A stretch of DNA of 64,000 bases from assembly GCF_016587375.1 (NCBI RefSeq), contig NZ_BNJG01000004.1, positions 341,169 to 405,168 of the forward strand, given 5' to 3'. A model generated the notes under the pieces. The model worked only from the letters and a program-made list of their open reading frames with translations, made no database searches and was not told where the DNA came from. The DNA comes from Ktedonobacter robiniae. GTDB taxonomy: Bacteria; Chloroflexota; Ktedonobacteria; Ktedonobacterales; Ktedonobacteraceae. Of the stretch, positions 42,344 through 49,900 are shown in pieces. Position 1 is the stretch's first letter, and each line of letters opens with the position of its first letter. The translations under genes and the position numbers were made by a program.

Positions 42344-43672
42344 ATGATTAGTGAACAAGATATTCTGAATGATCAATCAGGTGGCGCGGAAAGCTCGCGC
42401 TCTTCCGAACTCAGTTCACCATCATCGGCGAAGGAGGTGCGGCATCTTGCGCCCCTGTGGCACAACCGCGATTTTATGCTGCTCTGGAGCAGCCAACTCC
42501 TTTCAAGCGTCGGCAGCGAGGTTTCACTGCTGGCCTTTCCCCTGCTGGTCCTGGGCATTACGCACTCAGCAATTCAGGCCGGCCTGGTTGGTGCTCTGCG
42601 CAGCCTGCCTTTCGCTCTGCTCTGCCTGCCTGCAGGCGCATTCATCGACCGCTGGGATCGCAAGCGGGTGATGCTGATCTGCGACACGGGGCGAGCGCTT
42701 GCCCTGGGCAGTATTCCCGTCGCGCTCTGGTTGGGCCGCCTGGGCCTTCTCCAACTCTGCCTGGTCGCGCTGGTCGAGGGGACGCTGATGACCTTCTTTT
42801 CGGTGGCCCAGATCGCCTGCCTGCCGCACGTAGTGCCCAAAGCGCAGATCCCCGCCGCCAGTGCGCAGAATCAGGTCATCGACTCGACCTCCTGGACGCT
42901 GGGACCATTTCTGGGCGGCTTCCTCTATGGCGTGGGGCACGCGGTCCCGTTCTTGACCGATGCGATCTCTTACGTCTGTTCGGTGCTCAGCATCTTTTTG
43001 ATGCACGCGCGTTTTCAAGAGGGGCGCACGGAGGAACCGCGCAAAATCTGGTACGAGATCGGCGAGGGGCTTCTTTGGCTCTGGCGCGAGCACGTCCTGC
43101 GTTTTCTGGCCCTGCTGACCCTGGGACTGGTCTTCCCCACGGTCGGCTTTACGTTGATCCTGATTGTGCTGGCGCAGGACCTGCATGCCACGCCGCTTGC
43201 CATCGGCATGCTTTTCGCCAGTGGCGGTGTGGGCAGTATTGCCGGAGCAGTGCTGAGTGGTCCCTTGCAAAAGCGTTTCGCCGTTGGGCCGTTGACGATC
43301 GGTGCAGCCTGGGTCTGGGCCGTTTCCTGGCTCGCCCTGGCCGTCGCGCCGAATCTCTGGGTGTTAGGGGTCGCCAACGGAGTGAGCTTCATTGTCGTGC
43401 CCGTTTTTTATTCAGTCCAGTCCAGTTATCGCCTGATCGTGATCCCAGACCATTTGCAGGGGCGCGTGCAGAGCGTATTCCGTCTCCTTTCTCTTGGCAG
43501 CATGCCCCTGGGCCTCGCACTCGCCGGGTTGTTGATTCAATGGATTGGTCCGGCTCAGACAGTGGTGCTGCTTTTTGTGCCTCAAGCTCTCATCGCATTG
43601 TTTGCCACCTTGAACCGTCGACTACGAGCCATTCCATCGCTGAGCGACCTAGCACGCAAAGATCTAGAGTAG
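42344..43672 (+). CDS. MFS transporter (enterobactin-exporter / macrolide-efflux type)
   Basis: This is a proton-driven drug or metabolite exporter of the major facilitator superfamily. The 442-residue protein has about 12 hydrophobic segments. Family words are LWSSQLLSSVGSEVSLLAFPLLVL at the first helix and the loop 2-3 motif FIDRWDRKRVMLICDTGRALALG. The IPAASAQNQVIDSTSWTLGPFLGGFLY helix is typical of the MFS_3/EntS group. The long frame continues upstream to 42008 without MFS character, so ATG 42344 is chosen. It is flanked by a transposase relic and a 76-nt palindrome, which suggests accessory DNA. The substrate cannot be told. Confidence 0.9.
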   Translation: MISEQDILNDQSGGAESSRSSELSSPSSAKEVRHLAPLWHNRDFMLLWSSQLLSSVGSEVSLLAFPLLVLGITHSAIQAGLVGALRSLPFALLCLPAGAFIDRWDRKRVMLICDTGRALALGSIPVALWLGRLGLLQLCLVALVEGTLMTFFSVAQIACLPHVVPKAQIPAASAQNQVIDSTSWTLGPFLGGFLYGVGHAVPFLTDAISYVCSVLSIFLMHARFQEGRTEEPRKIWYEIGEGLLWLWREHVLRFLALLTLGLVFPTVGFTLILIVLAQDLHATPLAIGMLFASGGVGSIAGAVLSGPLQKRFAVGPLTIGAAWVWAVSWLALAVAPNLWVLGVANGVSFIVVPVFYSVQSSYRLIVIPDHLQGRVQSVFRLLSLGSMPLGLALAGLLIQWIGPAQTVVLLFVPQALIALFATLNRRLRAIPSLSDLARKDLE

Positions 43673-43796
43673 GATCAGCGTCATGCAGAGTCATCGCAAG
43701 ATCTGGCTCAAAGAGTGATCGGATCTCGCTGCACTTCGCAAGGAGAACAGCGTCCAGCTGTTTTGCTGTATATTGCCAAGTCTATTCGCCCAGATC

Positions 43797-43872
43797 GGTG
43801 TGACAAGATTACCGGGGTAAAACCTACGCGAAGCGCTTCGCGTAGGTTTTACCCCGGTAATCTTGTCACACC
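43797..43872. repeat. Perfect 76-nt loopless palindrome
   Basis: A 38+38 perfect palindrome (left arm starts GGTGTGACAAGATTACCGGG, centre AAGC/GCTT) lies in the space between the convergent MFS and orphan genes. It is 124 nt after stop 43672 and 85 nt before the stop at 43958. It is the longest perfect inverted repeat in the window. There is no T-run immediately after it, only TTATT. Confidence 0.85.
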
Positions 43873-43957
43873 TTATTGCTGGCCACGGGCTCTCCCCATC
43901 AACATCAAGCATGTTGCCGCTTCGTGTGGTAAGTACTTCCTTCTCTCCGACAAACTG

Positions 43958-45229
43958 CTAGAGGATGATGTAGTTAAAGGTTGCTTGTTTAGATGCAGGG
44001 GCCGTCAGGTGGACGGTGAAGCCGACGCCGGGCTGGAGCGTGACGAAATGCACCACCACCGGGCCAGGGTCAGATGTCAACGTGACCAGGACCGTACTGG
44101 TGGCACTGACCTGTTCATGATTAATGGTGACGTCGCGCTGAGCGCTCTCAAAGACGCCACTCCCCGCATTCGCCGTCTTTCGTGCTGTCTGCACTGGTTT
44201 CAGGGCCGTAAGGTAAGCGCTATTACGCATCATCTCCATGGGCGTATCGGGCAGGAGACCAGGGGCATGTGTAGTCACAATGTCCTCACTTGCACGCTTC
44301 TCGCTTCCCTTCTGCACGGCTGGTATATAGGCGCTCACGCTCTCCTTGCGGCGCGTCCCGGCAATCGGAACACGGGGAGCTGTGGGTGAAAGCGGGATCT
44401 GAGTAGAGGCCAGGGTCTCCTTCGCCATAGCCACAGGTGAGGCGGCCTGCAAATGAATTTTGGTAGTGTGGCCAGCCAGGCGATACCTGCCCCTGCCCGT
44501 CTGCGAGACGGCAACACTTCCCATGGAGGAACTGATGCTCGTCATGGAGGCCGAGAATGAACCCATCGAAGATGGCAACGGGCGAAAGGCTTCATTCCAC
44601 GGTGTGTCAAACATCTGCTCCAGCGGCGGTATAGTCATCTGGTCCGCAATATGCGCTGCCTCTCTCATCTCATTCATAGTCGGCATGCCATCATGAAAAG
44701 ATGCCGGTATCGATGGAAAATCAAGCGTCTCTTGCGCAGAGATCGTGTTAACCACAACATTTGTAGTATCTCTAGCAGCAGTATTTCTATAATCACCTGA
44801 CTCCGGAGGTGTTCCGCTCCGTTTGTAGAAACCGATAGCCGCCAGCGATGAGGTGACACGCCGCGCAAAGCGGGTCAGCAGGTTATTCTCAGAACTCGCC
44901 TTCAGTTCGCCATTTTCACCCAGAGCCATGAGGGCCACATTTGTCTGCGTGGCCGCGGGTTCCTCGCCCAGATTACTGCGGTAAAAGGCTGGTGCCAGGC
45001 GCGATTGCAAGCTAATACGAGGTGGAATCAGCGTTTTGCCATAGATGGTATGACTCGAGTTCTTCACTTTCCCATCTCCCCCCTCCCGCTCTCGGCCAGC
45101 AGCTACAGATTTCTCAGCTTTTTGATAAAAGGTCTGCTCTATAGAGGCCGAAAGATTATACCTCTCTCTCGCCACATAAGTATGCCAATCTTGGTTCGTT
45201 GTTTCTACTTGTTCTCTATGCAAAGACAT
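43958..45229 (-). CDS. Orphan protein with low-complexity body and compact C-terminal domain
   Basis: This protein was not recognised. The 423-residue protein has no signal peptide or membrane segment. Residues 1-350 are polar, Ser/Thr/Ala/Pro-rich and probably disordered. The last 60 residues form an evident beta-rich domain (VTINHEQVSATSTVLVTLTSDPGPVVVHFVTLQPGVGFTVHLTAPAS, ending FNYIIL). ATG 45229 is preferred over the TTG at 45241 because GGGAG lies 5 nt upstream. The structured tail on a disordered stalk suggests a surface or assembly-tip protein, which is speculation. Confidence 0.6.
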   Translation of the reverse strand: MSLHREQVETTNQDWHTYVARERYNLSASIEQTFYQKAEKSVAAGREREGGDGKVKNSSHTIYGKTLIPPRISLQSRLAPAFYRSNLGEEPAATQTNVALMALGENGELKASSENNLLTRFARRVTSSLAAIGFYKRSGTPPESGDYRNTAARDTTNVVVNTISAQETLDFPSIPASFHDGMPTMNEMREAAHIADQMTIPPLEQMFDTPWNEAFRPLPSSMGSFSASMTSISSSMGSVAVSQTGRGRYRLAGHTTKIHLQAASPVAMAKETLASTQIPLSPTAPRVPIAGTRRKESVSAYIPAVQKGSEKRASEDIVTTHAPGLLPDTPMEMMRNSAYLTALKPVQTARKTANAGSGVFESAQRDVTINHEQVSATSTVLVTLTSDPGPVVVHFVTLQPGVGFTVHLTAPASKQATFNYIIL

Positions 45230-45460
45230 CGCTGCTCCCAAAAGTTTTTAGGATTATACGATACAGGTTGGAACGTATAGATGCAGTATAACACATATTC
45301 CACAAAAGATTTGCAAAAATTATGCAGATAGCACATTTGGATAATCTACTTTCCATACATTTCAAAATCCCAAATTTGCATATTGAATGCAATTTATAGA
45401 CCTCATAGAAGATAAAAAATATCCATTCGAGACGCCGTAAGTCTCCCCTGCGATGGACAT

Positions 45461-45536
45461 GCTCAGGAGTAAAGTGTGATGATGTGGCGCGTGGGCATTT
45501 GCCCACGCGCCACATCATCACACTTTACTCCTGAGC
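45461..45536. repeat. 76-nt palindrome in a divergent intergenic region
   Basis: A 37-bp perfect stem (arm begins GCTCAGGAGTAAAGTGTGAT) has only two central T bases unpaired. It lies between the start of the orphan gene (45229, minus) and the start of the CoxG-like gene (45705, plus). It is therefore upstream of both and cannot terminate either. Confidence 0.85.
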
Positions 45537-45574
45537 GCCACAGGTGCAAAGGAATAGGAAAAGAGGCTAACTTC

Positions 45575-45603
45575 TTGAAAGTCGCATAAGAAGTCGGTAC
45601 AAT
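45575..45603 (+). promoter_or_regulatory. Promoter of the first CoxG-like gene
   Basis: TTGAAA (45575-45580), a 17-nt spacer and TACAAT (45598-45603) are present, about 100 nt upstream of ATG 45705. Confidence 0.65.
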
Positions 45604-45704
45604 AGGGCCTGATCTACTAGATCGTACATGCAAACACATGCATATTGCAGAAGCGCATCAAGACGCTATCAACAATATTTTTTCTAAGGAAGGGTTTTTC
45701 TCGC

Positions 45705-46139
45705 ATGAAACTTAGTGGTACACACAAGTTCAAGTCTTCCAGCTCGCAGGTCTTCAAGGGCATTCTCAATCCCTCCATCCTCCAGGCCAGCATCCCTGGT
45801 TGCCAGTCGATTGAGTTCCTCGACGCGAACCGCATCAAGGCATTTGTGACGACACCCATCCCCGGACTGAAAGGTCCCTACGCGGTGGTCATCAACATCA
45901 CCCGCGTTCAGGAACCTAACTTCATTGAACTTCAGATTCAGCGCCAGGGCACCGGTGGCTCGGTCAATGGCGTCTGCCAGATCAATATTTCCGACGAGCC
46001 CGGCGGCGCCGTGCTGGCGTATGAGGCCAACGCGGAGCTTGAAGGCGCGGTCGCGATGGCGAACAATCCCATCGGCAAGGGCGTAGTCAACAGCACCCTG
46101 AACACCATCTTCAAGAACCTGGATAACAATATCGCGTAA
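45705..46139 (+). CDS. CoxG-like SRPBCC-fold protein 1
   Basis: This is a START-like (SRPBCC) ligand-binding protein of the carbon monoxide dehydrogenase subunit G family. The 144-residue protein begins MKLSGTHKFKSSSSQVFKGILNP. It has the family pattern ILQASIPGCQSIEFLDANRIKAFV and a C-terminal helix GKGVVNSTLNTIFKNLDNNI. AAGGAAGGG lies about 12 nt upstream. It resembles the protein at 47090-47554 but diverges in the middle. No CO dehydrogenase catalytic subunits are nearby, so it likely binds or moves a hydrophobic ligand in another context. Confidence 0.82.
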   Translation: MKLSGTHKFKSSSSQVFKGILNPSILQASIPGCQSIEFLDANRIKAFVTTPIPGLKGPYAVVINITRVQEPNFIELQIQRQGTGGSVNGVCQINISDEPGGAVLAYEANAELEGAVAMANNPIGKGVVNSTLNTIFKNLDNNIA

Positions 46140-46156
46140 TTTCTCGCAAACTCAAT

Positions 46157-46198
46157 AAGCGGGTCCCTTGCTCTCGGATGAGAGCAAGGGACCCGCTT
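46157..46198. terminator. Terminator between CoxG-like gene and convergent methyltransferase
   Basis: A 19-bp perfect stem (AAGCGGGTCCCTTGCTCTC and complement) with GGAT loop is followed by TTTTC. It is 17 nt after stop 46139 and 13 nt before the convergent stop at 46212. Confidence 0.88.
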
Positions 46199-46211
46199 TT
46201 CTTGTTCCTGC

Positions 46212-47045
46212 TTATCCATTCGCCCGCCAGGAGATAATGGCATTGGGCATCTGCGGCAACGGGAAGGTCAGCATGGCCTCCTGTTCAACCAGCCAGGAGG
46301 CCAGCATACCACGCAGTTCCTCCGTAATCTCGGGATCCTCAGGCAAAATCAACTGTTCACGCATCTCCGCGACGGCCTCCTCAAGCGAGGCAAAGCTCAT
46401 ACTTTGCGTGGTAGAGACGACCTCGACATTGGCATAAATGCCCATTTCGTAGAGGACATCCAGCGCGTGGATATAGCCAGGGGGCAGGCAGCGAGGCTCG
46501 CCATGGAAATGCCGCCACAGGGGATCGCTGATCTCATCAAAAGAGGTGGCGCGCATAAAGAGGAAACAGGTGTGCCGCGTCGCTGCATGTAGCCTGGCGA
46601 GGAAACGGTCCAGATCAAGAATAGGATAGAGCACGTGGCTGCACAGCGAGACATCTGCACGCAGAGCGGGATCTGCCTCCTGCCACGTACTGGCTATAGA
46701 TGAAATATTCGTGATCCCGCTGGCCTGCGCATCCGCTTGTAAATAGCGCAACATACTTGCGTTTGGCTCGACCGCGTAGACGTGTTTCACCAGAGGTGCC
46801 AGGGCCAGCGCATAGCGTCCGGTGCCCGCTCCTACATCCAGCACCTCGCTCTCGGGTGTAAGCACCTCACCCATTCGCAGCAGCAACGAGTTATCGGATT
46901 GAACTCGTTGGCTTGAGCGGTGGTAGTTGCGCGCGCGCCGATCCCAGAAGTCGGCACTGGAACGCCCCAGACGGGCATATGCCTCGTCCATCTGACGCGC
47001 CCTCGCCGTCAGGATCTCTTGCCAACGCGCAAGCGCCATTTGCAT
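46212..47045 (-). CDS. Class I SAM-dependent methyltransferase
   Basis: This is an S-adenosylmethionine-dependent methyltransferase of unknown substrate. The 277-residue protein has motif I VLDVGAGTGRYALALAP (about residues 75-91), motif II HVYAVEPNASMLRYL and a motif IV-like VSLCSHVLYPILDLDRFL. ATG 47045 is preferred over the longer frame because GGGAGG lies about 8 nt upstream. It is 44 nt downstream of the second CoxG-like gene on the same strand and probably forms an operon with it. Confidence 0.88.
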   Translation of the reverse strand: MQMALARWQEILTARARQMDEAYARLGRSSADFWDRRARNYHRSSQRVQSDNSLLLRMGEVLTPESEVLDVGAGTGRYALALAPLVKHVYAVEPNASMLRYLQADAQASGITNISSIASTWQEADPALRADVSLCSHVLYPILDLDRFLARLHAATRHTCFLFMRATSFDEISDPLWRHFHGEPRCLPPGYIHALDVLYEMGIYANVEVVSTTQSMSFASLEEAVAEMREQLILPEDPEITEELRGMLASWLVEQEAMLTFPLPQMPNAIISWRANG

Positions 47046-47089
47046 TGTTTCTACCTCCCTGAGAAAAGAGCACAAGGCCTACAACGCGG

Positions 47090-47554
47090 TTACTCGCCAG
47101 CTGAAGCGGTCTGTGGCTCCTGGAGCTTGGATTGGAGGCAGCTAAAGAACTGATTAGTCATCTTCTCGGCAGTGCCATTGATCAGGCGCGCGCCGACGCT
47201 GGCAATAGAGCCACTGATCGTTACCTGGGCATTCCAATCCATCTTCGTCTGGTTGGCATCAATGGCGCTTAACTGCATATCGCCCGCGAGGTCGACTGCG
47301 CTGCCGGGCGCTTTGCCACGTGCCTTGACGGCCATAAATTCGGGTTCGCGCTTCTCTGGGCGCGTGACATCCAGGTTAAACTTGGCCTTCACAGGTCCCA
47401 CGCCAACCGAGATCAGGGCCTTCCAATGCTCTTCGCCCAACTGCTCCAGGCTCTGAAAGCCCGGCGCACAGCTCGCCACATTATTCACATCTAAGAGAAA
47501 CGCCCACACCTTCTCAAGAGGGGCAGCGATCGTTTGCGAGCCAGAAAACTGCAT
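47090..47554 (-). CDS. CoxG-like SRPBCC-fold protein 2
   Basis: The 154-residue START-like protein shows MQFSGSQTIAAPLEKVWAFLLDVNNVASCAPGFQSLEQLG, the diagnostic CoxG N-terminus, and WNAQVTISGSIASVGARLINGTAEKMTNQFFSCLQSKL at the end. AAAGGA precedes the ATG. It leads a probable two-gene operon with the methyltransferase. No coxS/M/L genes are in the window, so a role in CO oxidation is not supported here. Confidence 0.9.
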   Translation of the reverse strand: MQFSGSQTIAAPLEKVWAFLLDVNNVASCAPGFQSLEQLGEEHWKALISVGVGPVKAKFNLDVTRPEKREPEFMAVKARGKAPGSAVDLAGDMQLSAIDANQTKMDWNAQVTISGSIASVGARLINGTAEKMTNQFFSCLQSKLQEPQTASAGE

Positions 47555-47886
47555 AACACATTATCCTTTCCACAATTCCTACTTGTCGCGCAAGCAAAGC
47601 GTTGTTACCATCATATCACACCAACGCTGGGACTAAAGAAGCATTACTTTTCGCGCCTGCGGCACTCAATAGACTTTAGCTTCCCCGATCTCGTCAGCGC
47701 CACCAGGGAGTTGAAGTCTCGATTTGCGAGCAACCCAGCGCGCTATGTGGTACAGTAAGAACAAGAACGACGATTACAGCAACAGAGGAAGCCTGAAGCG
47801 CGGCGACAGAACAGGCCAATTCATTCATTACGGACAACACCAGGCCTTATGAGGGGCCGAATAAAAGAAAGGGGTAGATTGATATC
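47555..47886. other. Divergent intergenic region with a candidate extended -10
   Basis: These 330 nt lie between the CoxG-like gene (minus) and the serine hydrolase gene (plus). TGG-TACAGT (TACAGT 47751-47756) could drive the hydrolase; its -35 is poor. Nothing else was recognised. Confidence 0.4.
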
Positions 47887-49338
47887 ATGGCAAGCATAAC
47901 TCAGTTGAAGCGCAGCAGCCCGGAAGCCGAGGGCCTCCCCTCCTCGGCGATCCTGGACTTCATCCGGGCAGTTGAGCAGCACACCCACCCGTTGGACGCG
48001 GTGCAGGGCTTCATGCTTCTGCGTCACGGGAACGTGGCGGCAGAGGGATGGTGGACGCCCTACGGGCCCCAATCCCCGCACTCGCTCTACTCGCTGAGCA
48101 AGAGCTTTACCTCCAGCGGCATCGGCCTGGCGGTGGCCGAGGGTTTGCTCACGGTGGATGACCCCGTCCTGAAGTTCTTCCCCGACGACTCTCCGGCGAA
48201 CCCCAGCGAGAACCTGAAGGCTATGCGCGTGCGGCACCTGCTGTCAATGAACACCGGCCACAAGGAGGACACGTCCAGGCACGTGTTCGGAGGCGAAGAC
48301 GACAACTGGCCCCGCACGTTCCTGTCTCTGCCCGTCGAGTACCAGCCCGGCACGTGGTTCGTCTACAATACCGCGGCCACGTACATGCTCTCGGCCATCA
48401 TCACCAGACTGACGGGTAAGCCCCTGCTAGACTACCTGCGCACGCGCCTGTTCGACCCGCTAGGCATCGAGAACCCCACCTGGGAGACCGACCCGCGCGG
48501 CATCAACATCGGCGGGTCCGGCCTACACATCAAGACGGAGGACATCGCCCGCTTCGGCCAGATGTATCTGCAGAAGGGCAGCTGGCACGACAGGCGCATC
48601 CTGTCGGAGGCGTGGGTCGCCGAGGCGACGAGCGCCCACTCCGACAACAGCAACACCCAGACCAACCCAGACTGGATGGTCGGATACGGCTACCAGTTCT
48701 GGCGCTGCCGGTACGATGGCTACCGCGGCGATGGCGCCTTCGGCCAATACTGCATCGTCATGCCTGAGCAGGACGTGGTGCTGGCCATCATCGGCGGTGT
48801 GCGGAACATGCAGTCTGTACTGGACAAGGTCTGGGAGCATCTGCTGCCCGCCATGCAGCCGGAAGCGTTGCCCGCCGACCCGCAAGCCTACGGCGGGTTG
48901 TACGACAAGCTGGCGATCCTGTCGCTGCCGCTGCCGAAGGGACAGCCCTCGTCGCCCAAGGCAGAGCAGTGGTGGGGGAAAACGTACAAGCTGGAGAGCA
49001 ATGATCTGAAGCTGGAGAGCGTCGCGATCAAGTTCGGCGACGAGCGCGGCACGCTCATAGTGCGCGACGAACGCGGCGAGCACTCGATGCAGGTCGGCTA
49101 CGCTACGTGGCTGAAAGGGACCACCGACATGCGCGGGCATGGCGATGAACCCGTCGCCGCGTGCGGCGCCTGGACGGCGGAAGACACCTACGAGGTGAGG
49201 ATCTGTTATTACGAGGGCGTGTTCTGCCCGGTCTTCCGCTTCCACTACACGAGCGGCGAACTGCAACTGGAAGTGGAGCCGAATGCATCCTGGGGTCCCA
49301 CGACGGTCACAACGATCACCGGCCGCGTGGTCGGTTGA
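47887..49338 (+). CDS. Beta-lactamase-family serine hydrolase
   Basis: This is a penicillin-binding-protein-like serine hydrolase (class C beta-lactamase/esterase fold). The 483-residue protein has the SxxK nucleophile motif in SLSKSFTSSGIGLAVAEG, a YxN-like motif in WFVYNTAATYMLSAIITRL and GSGLHIKTEDIARFGQMYLQKG. An extra C-terminal beta domain covers about residues 330-483. There is no signal peptide, so it is probably cytosolic. Third-position GC looks higher than in neighbouring genes, and it is next to a TnpB element, so recent transfer is plausible. The substrate is unknown. Confidence 0.88.
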   Translation: MASITQLKRSSPEAEGLPSSAILDFIRAVEQHTHPLDAVQGFMLLRHGNVAAEGWWTPYGPQSPHSLYSLSKSFTSSGIGLAVAEGLLTVDDPVLKFFPDDSPANPSENLKAMRVRHLLSMNTGHKEDTSRHVFGGEDDNWPRTFLSLPVEYQPGTWFVYNTAATYMLSAIITRLTGKPLLDYLRTRLFDPLGIENPTWETDPRGINIGGSGLHIKTEDIARFGQMYLQKGSWHDRRILSEAWVAEATSAHSDNSNTQTNPDWMVGYGYQFWRCRYDGYRGDGAFGQYCIVMPEQDVVLAIIGGVRNMQSVLDKVWEHLLPAMQPEALPADPQAYGGLYDKLAILSLPLPKGQPSSPKAEQWWGKTYKLESNDLKLESVAIKFGDERGTLIVRDERGEHSMQVGYATWLKGTTDMRGHGDEPVAACGAWTAEDTYEVRICYYEGVFCPVFRFHYTSGELQLEVEPNASWGPTTVTTITGRVVG

Positions 49339-49751
49339 GGTAATCCTAAGATCCTTGCCAAAATAGGCAATAGGGATGTAAATAAGCTTCGCAAGCTGGC
49401 CAGTGTTGCCAGTTTCGCGGGCTACCTTACCTCGATTATGAGGCTCTCTCCCGATGCGGCTACGGGAAAGCCCAACTTGCAAGCCCCGCTTCTGGTGGCC
49501 ATTGAGGAGGTCAAGGAGTACAACCGAAAGCGTGGGCGCTCACCTGGACGAGGACTGGAAAAAGCGCCTCCTCAATGGATTCATCATCGCACTGCAGTTC
49601 GAGTACGCAAAGTAGCCCCTGATGCCTCCGGGCCAAAGGGGGTAGAGGATGGTGGAGAGGTGCTTGCATCTCTGGTAGTCCATCCGGTGAGGATTGTCGT
49701 TCCCCTCACGAAGCAAAAGGACAAGCCTTGTCTCGTGAAAACAAGTGGCCA
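49339..49751. other. Intergenic interval, no convincing gene
   Basis: This interval lies between the serine hydrolase and the TnpB element. A 105-codon frame at 49438-49755 has no ribosome site or family motif and runs into the element end, so it is rejected. A small hairpin TTGCC...GGCAA near 49357-49372 may act as a weak terminator. Confidence 0.4.
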
Positions 49752-49900
49752 TTGACATCCTCCCCATGGCTAAAGCCAGGGGATTCCTCGAGTCGCCTCT
49801 AGGGTTTCCTGCTTCGCTGAGTCTTGCCTGAACGAGACAAAGCCCGTCCAGGTCTTACAGACTCTCCACAGGCGTTAAGGACCGTGAGCCCCACGGCCAC
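49752..49900 (-). ncRNA. Predicted omega (reRNA) guide RNA of the TnpB element
   Basis: This is placed by analogy with characterised TnpB systems, in which the guide RNA overlaps the tnpB 3' end and finishes at the element right end. The sequence shows the right-end hairpin, but the RNA boundaries are not visible. The guide portion would lie just outside the element, below 49752. Confidence 0.45.

Noticed and set aside
42457..43803. 448-codon alternative frame over the MFS gene
   Set aside because: It is a shifted frame of a high-GC membrane-protein gene; the translation is Arg/Ala/Pro-rich with no membrane segments or known motif.
49438..49755. 105-codon frame before the TnpB element
   Set aside because: It has no Shine-Dalgarno sequence or recognisable domain, and it runs into the element's right-end hairpin.
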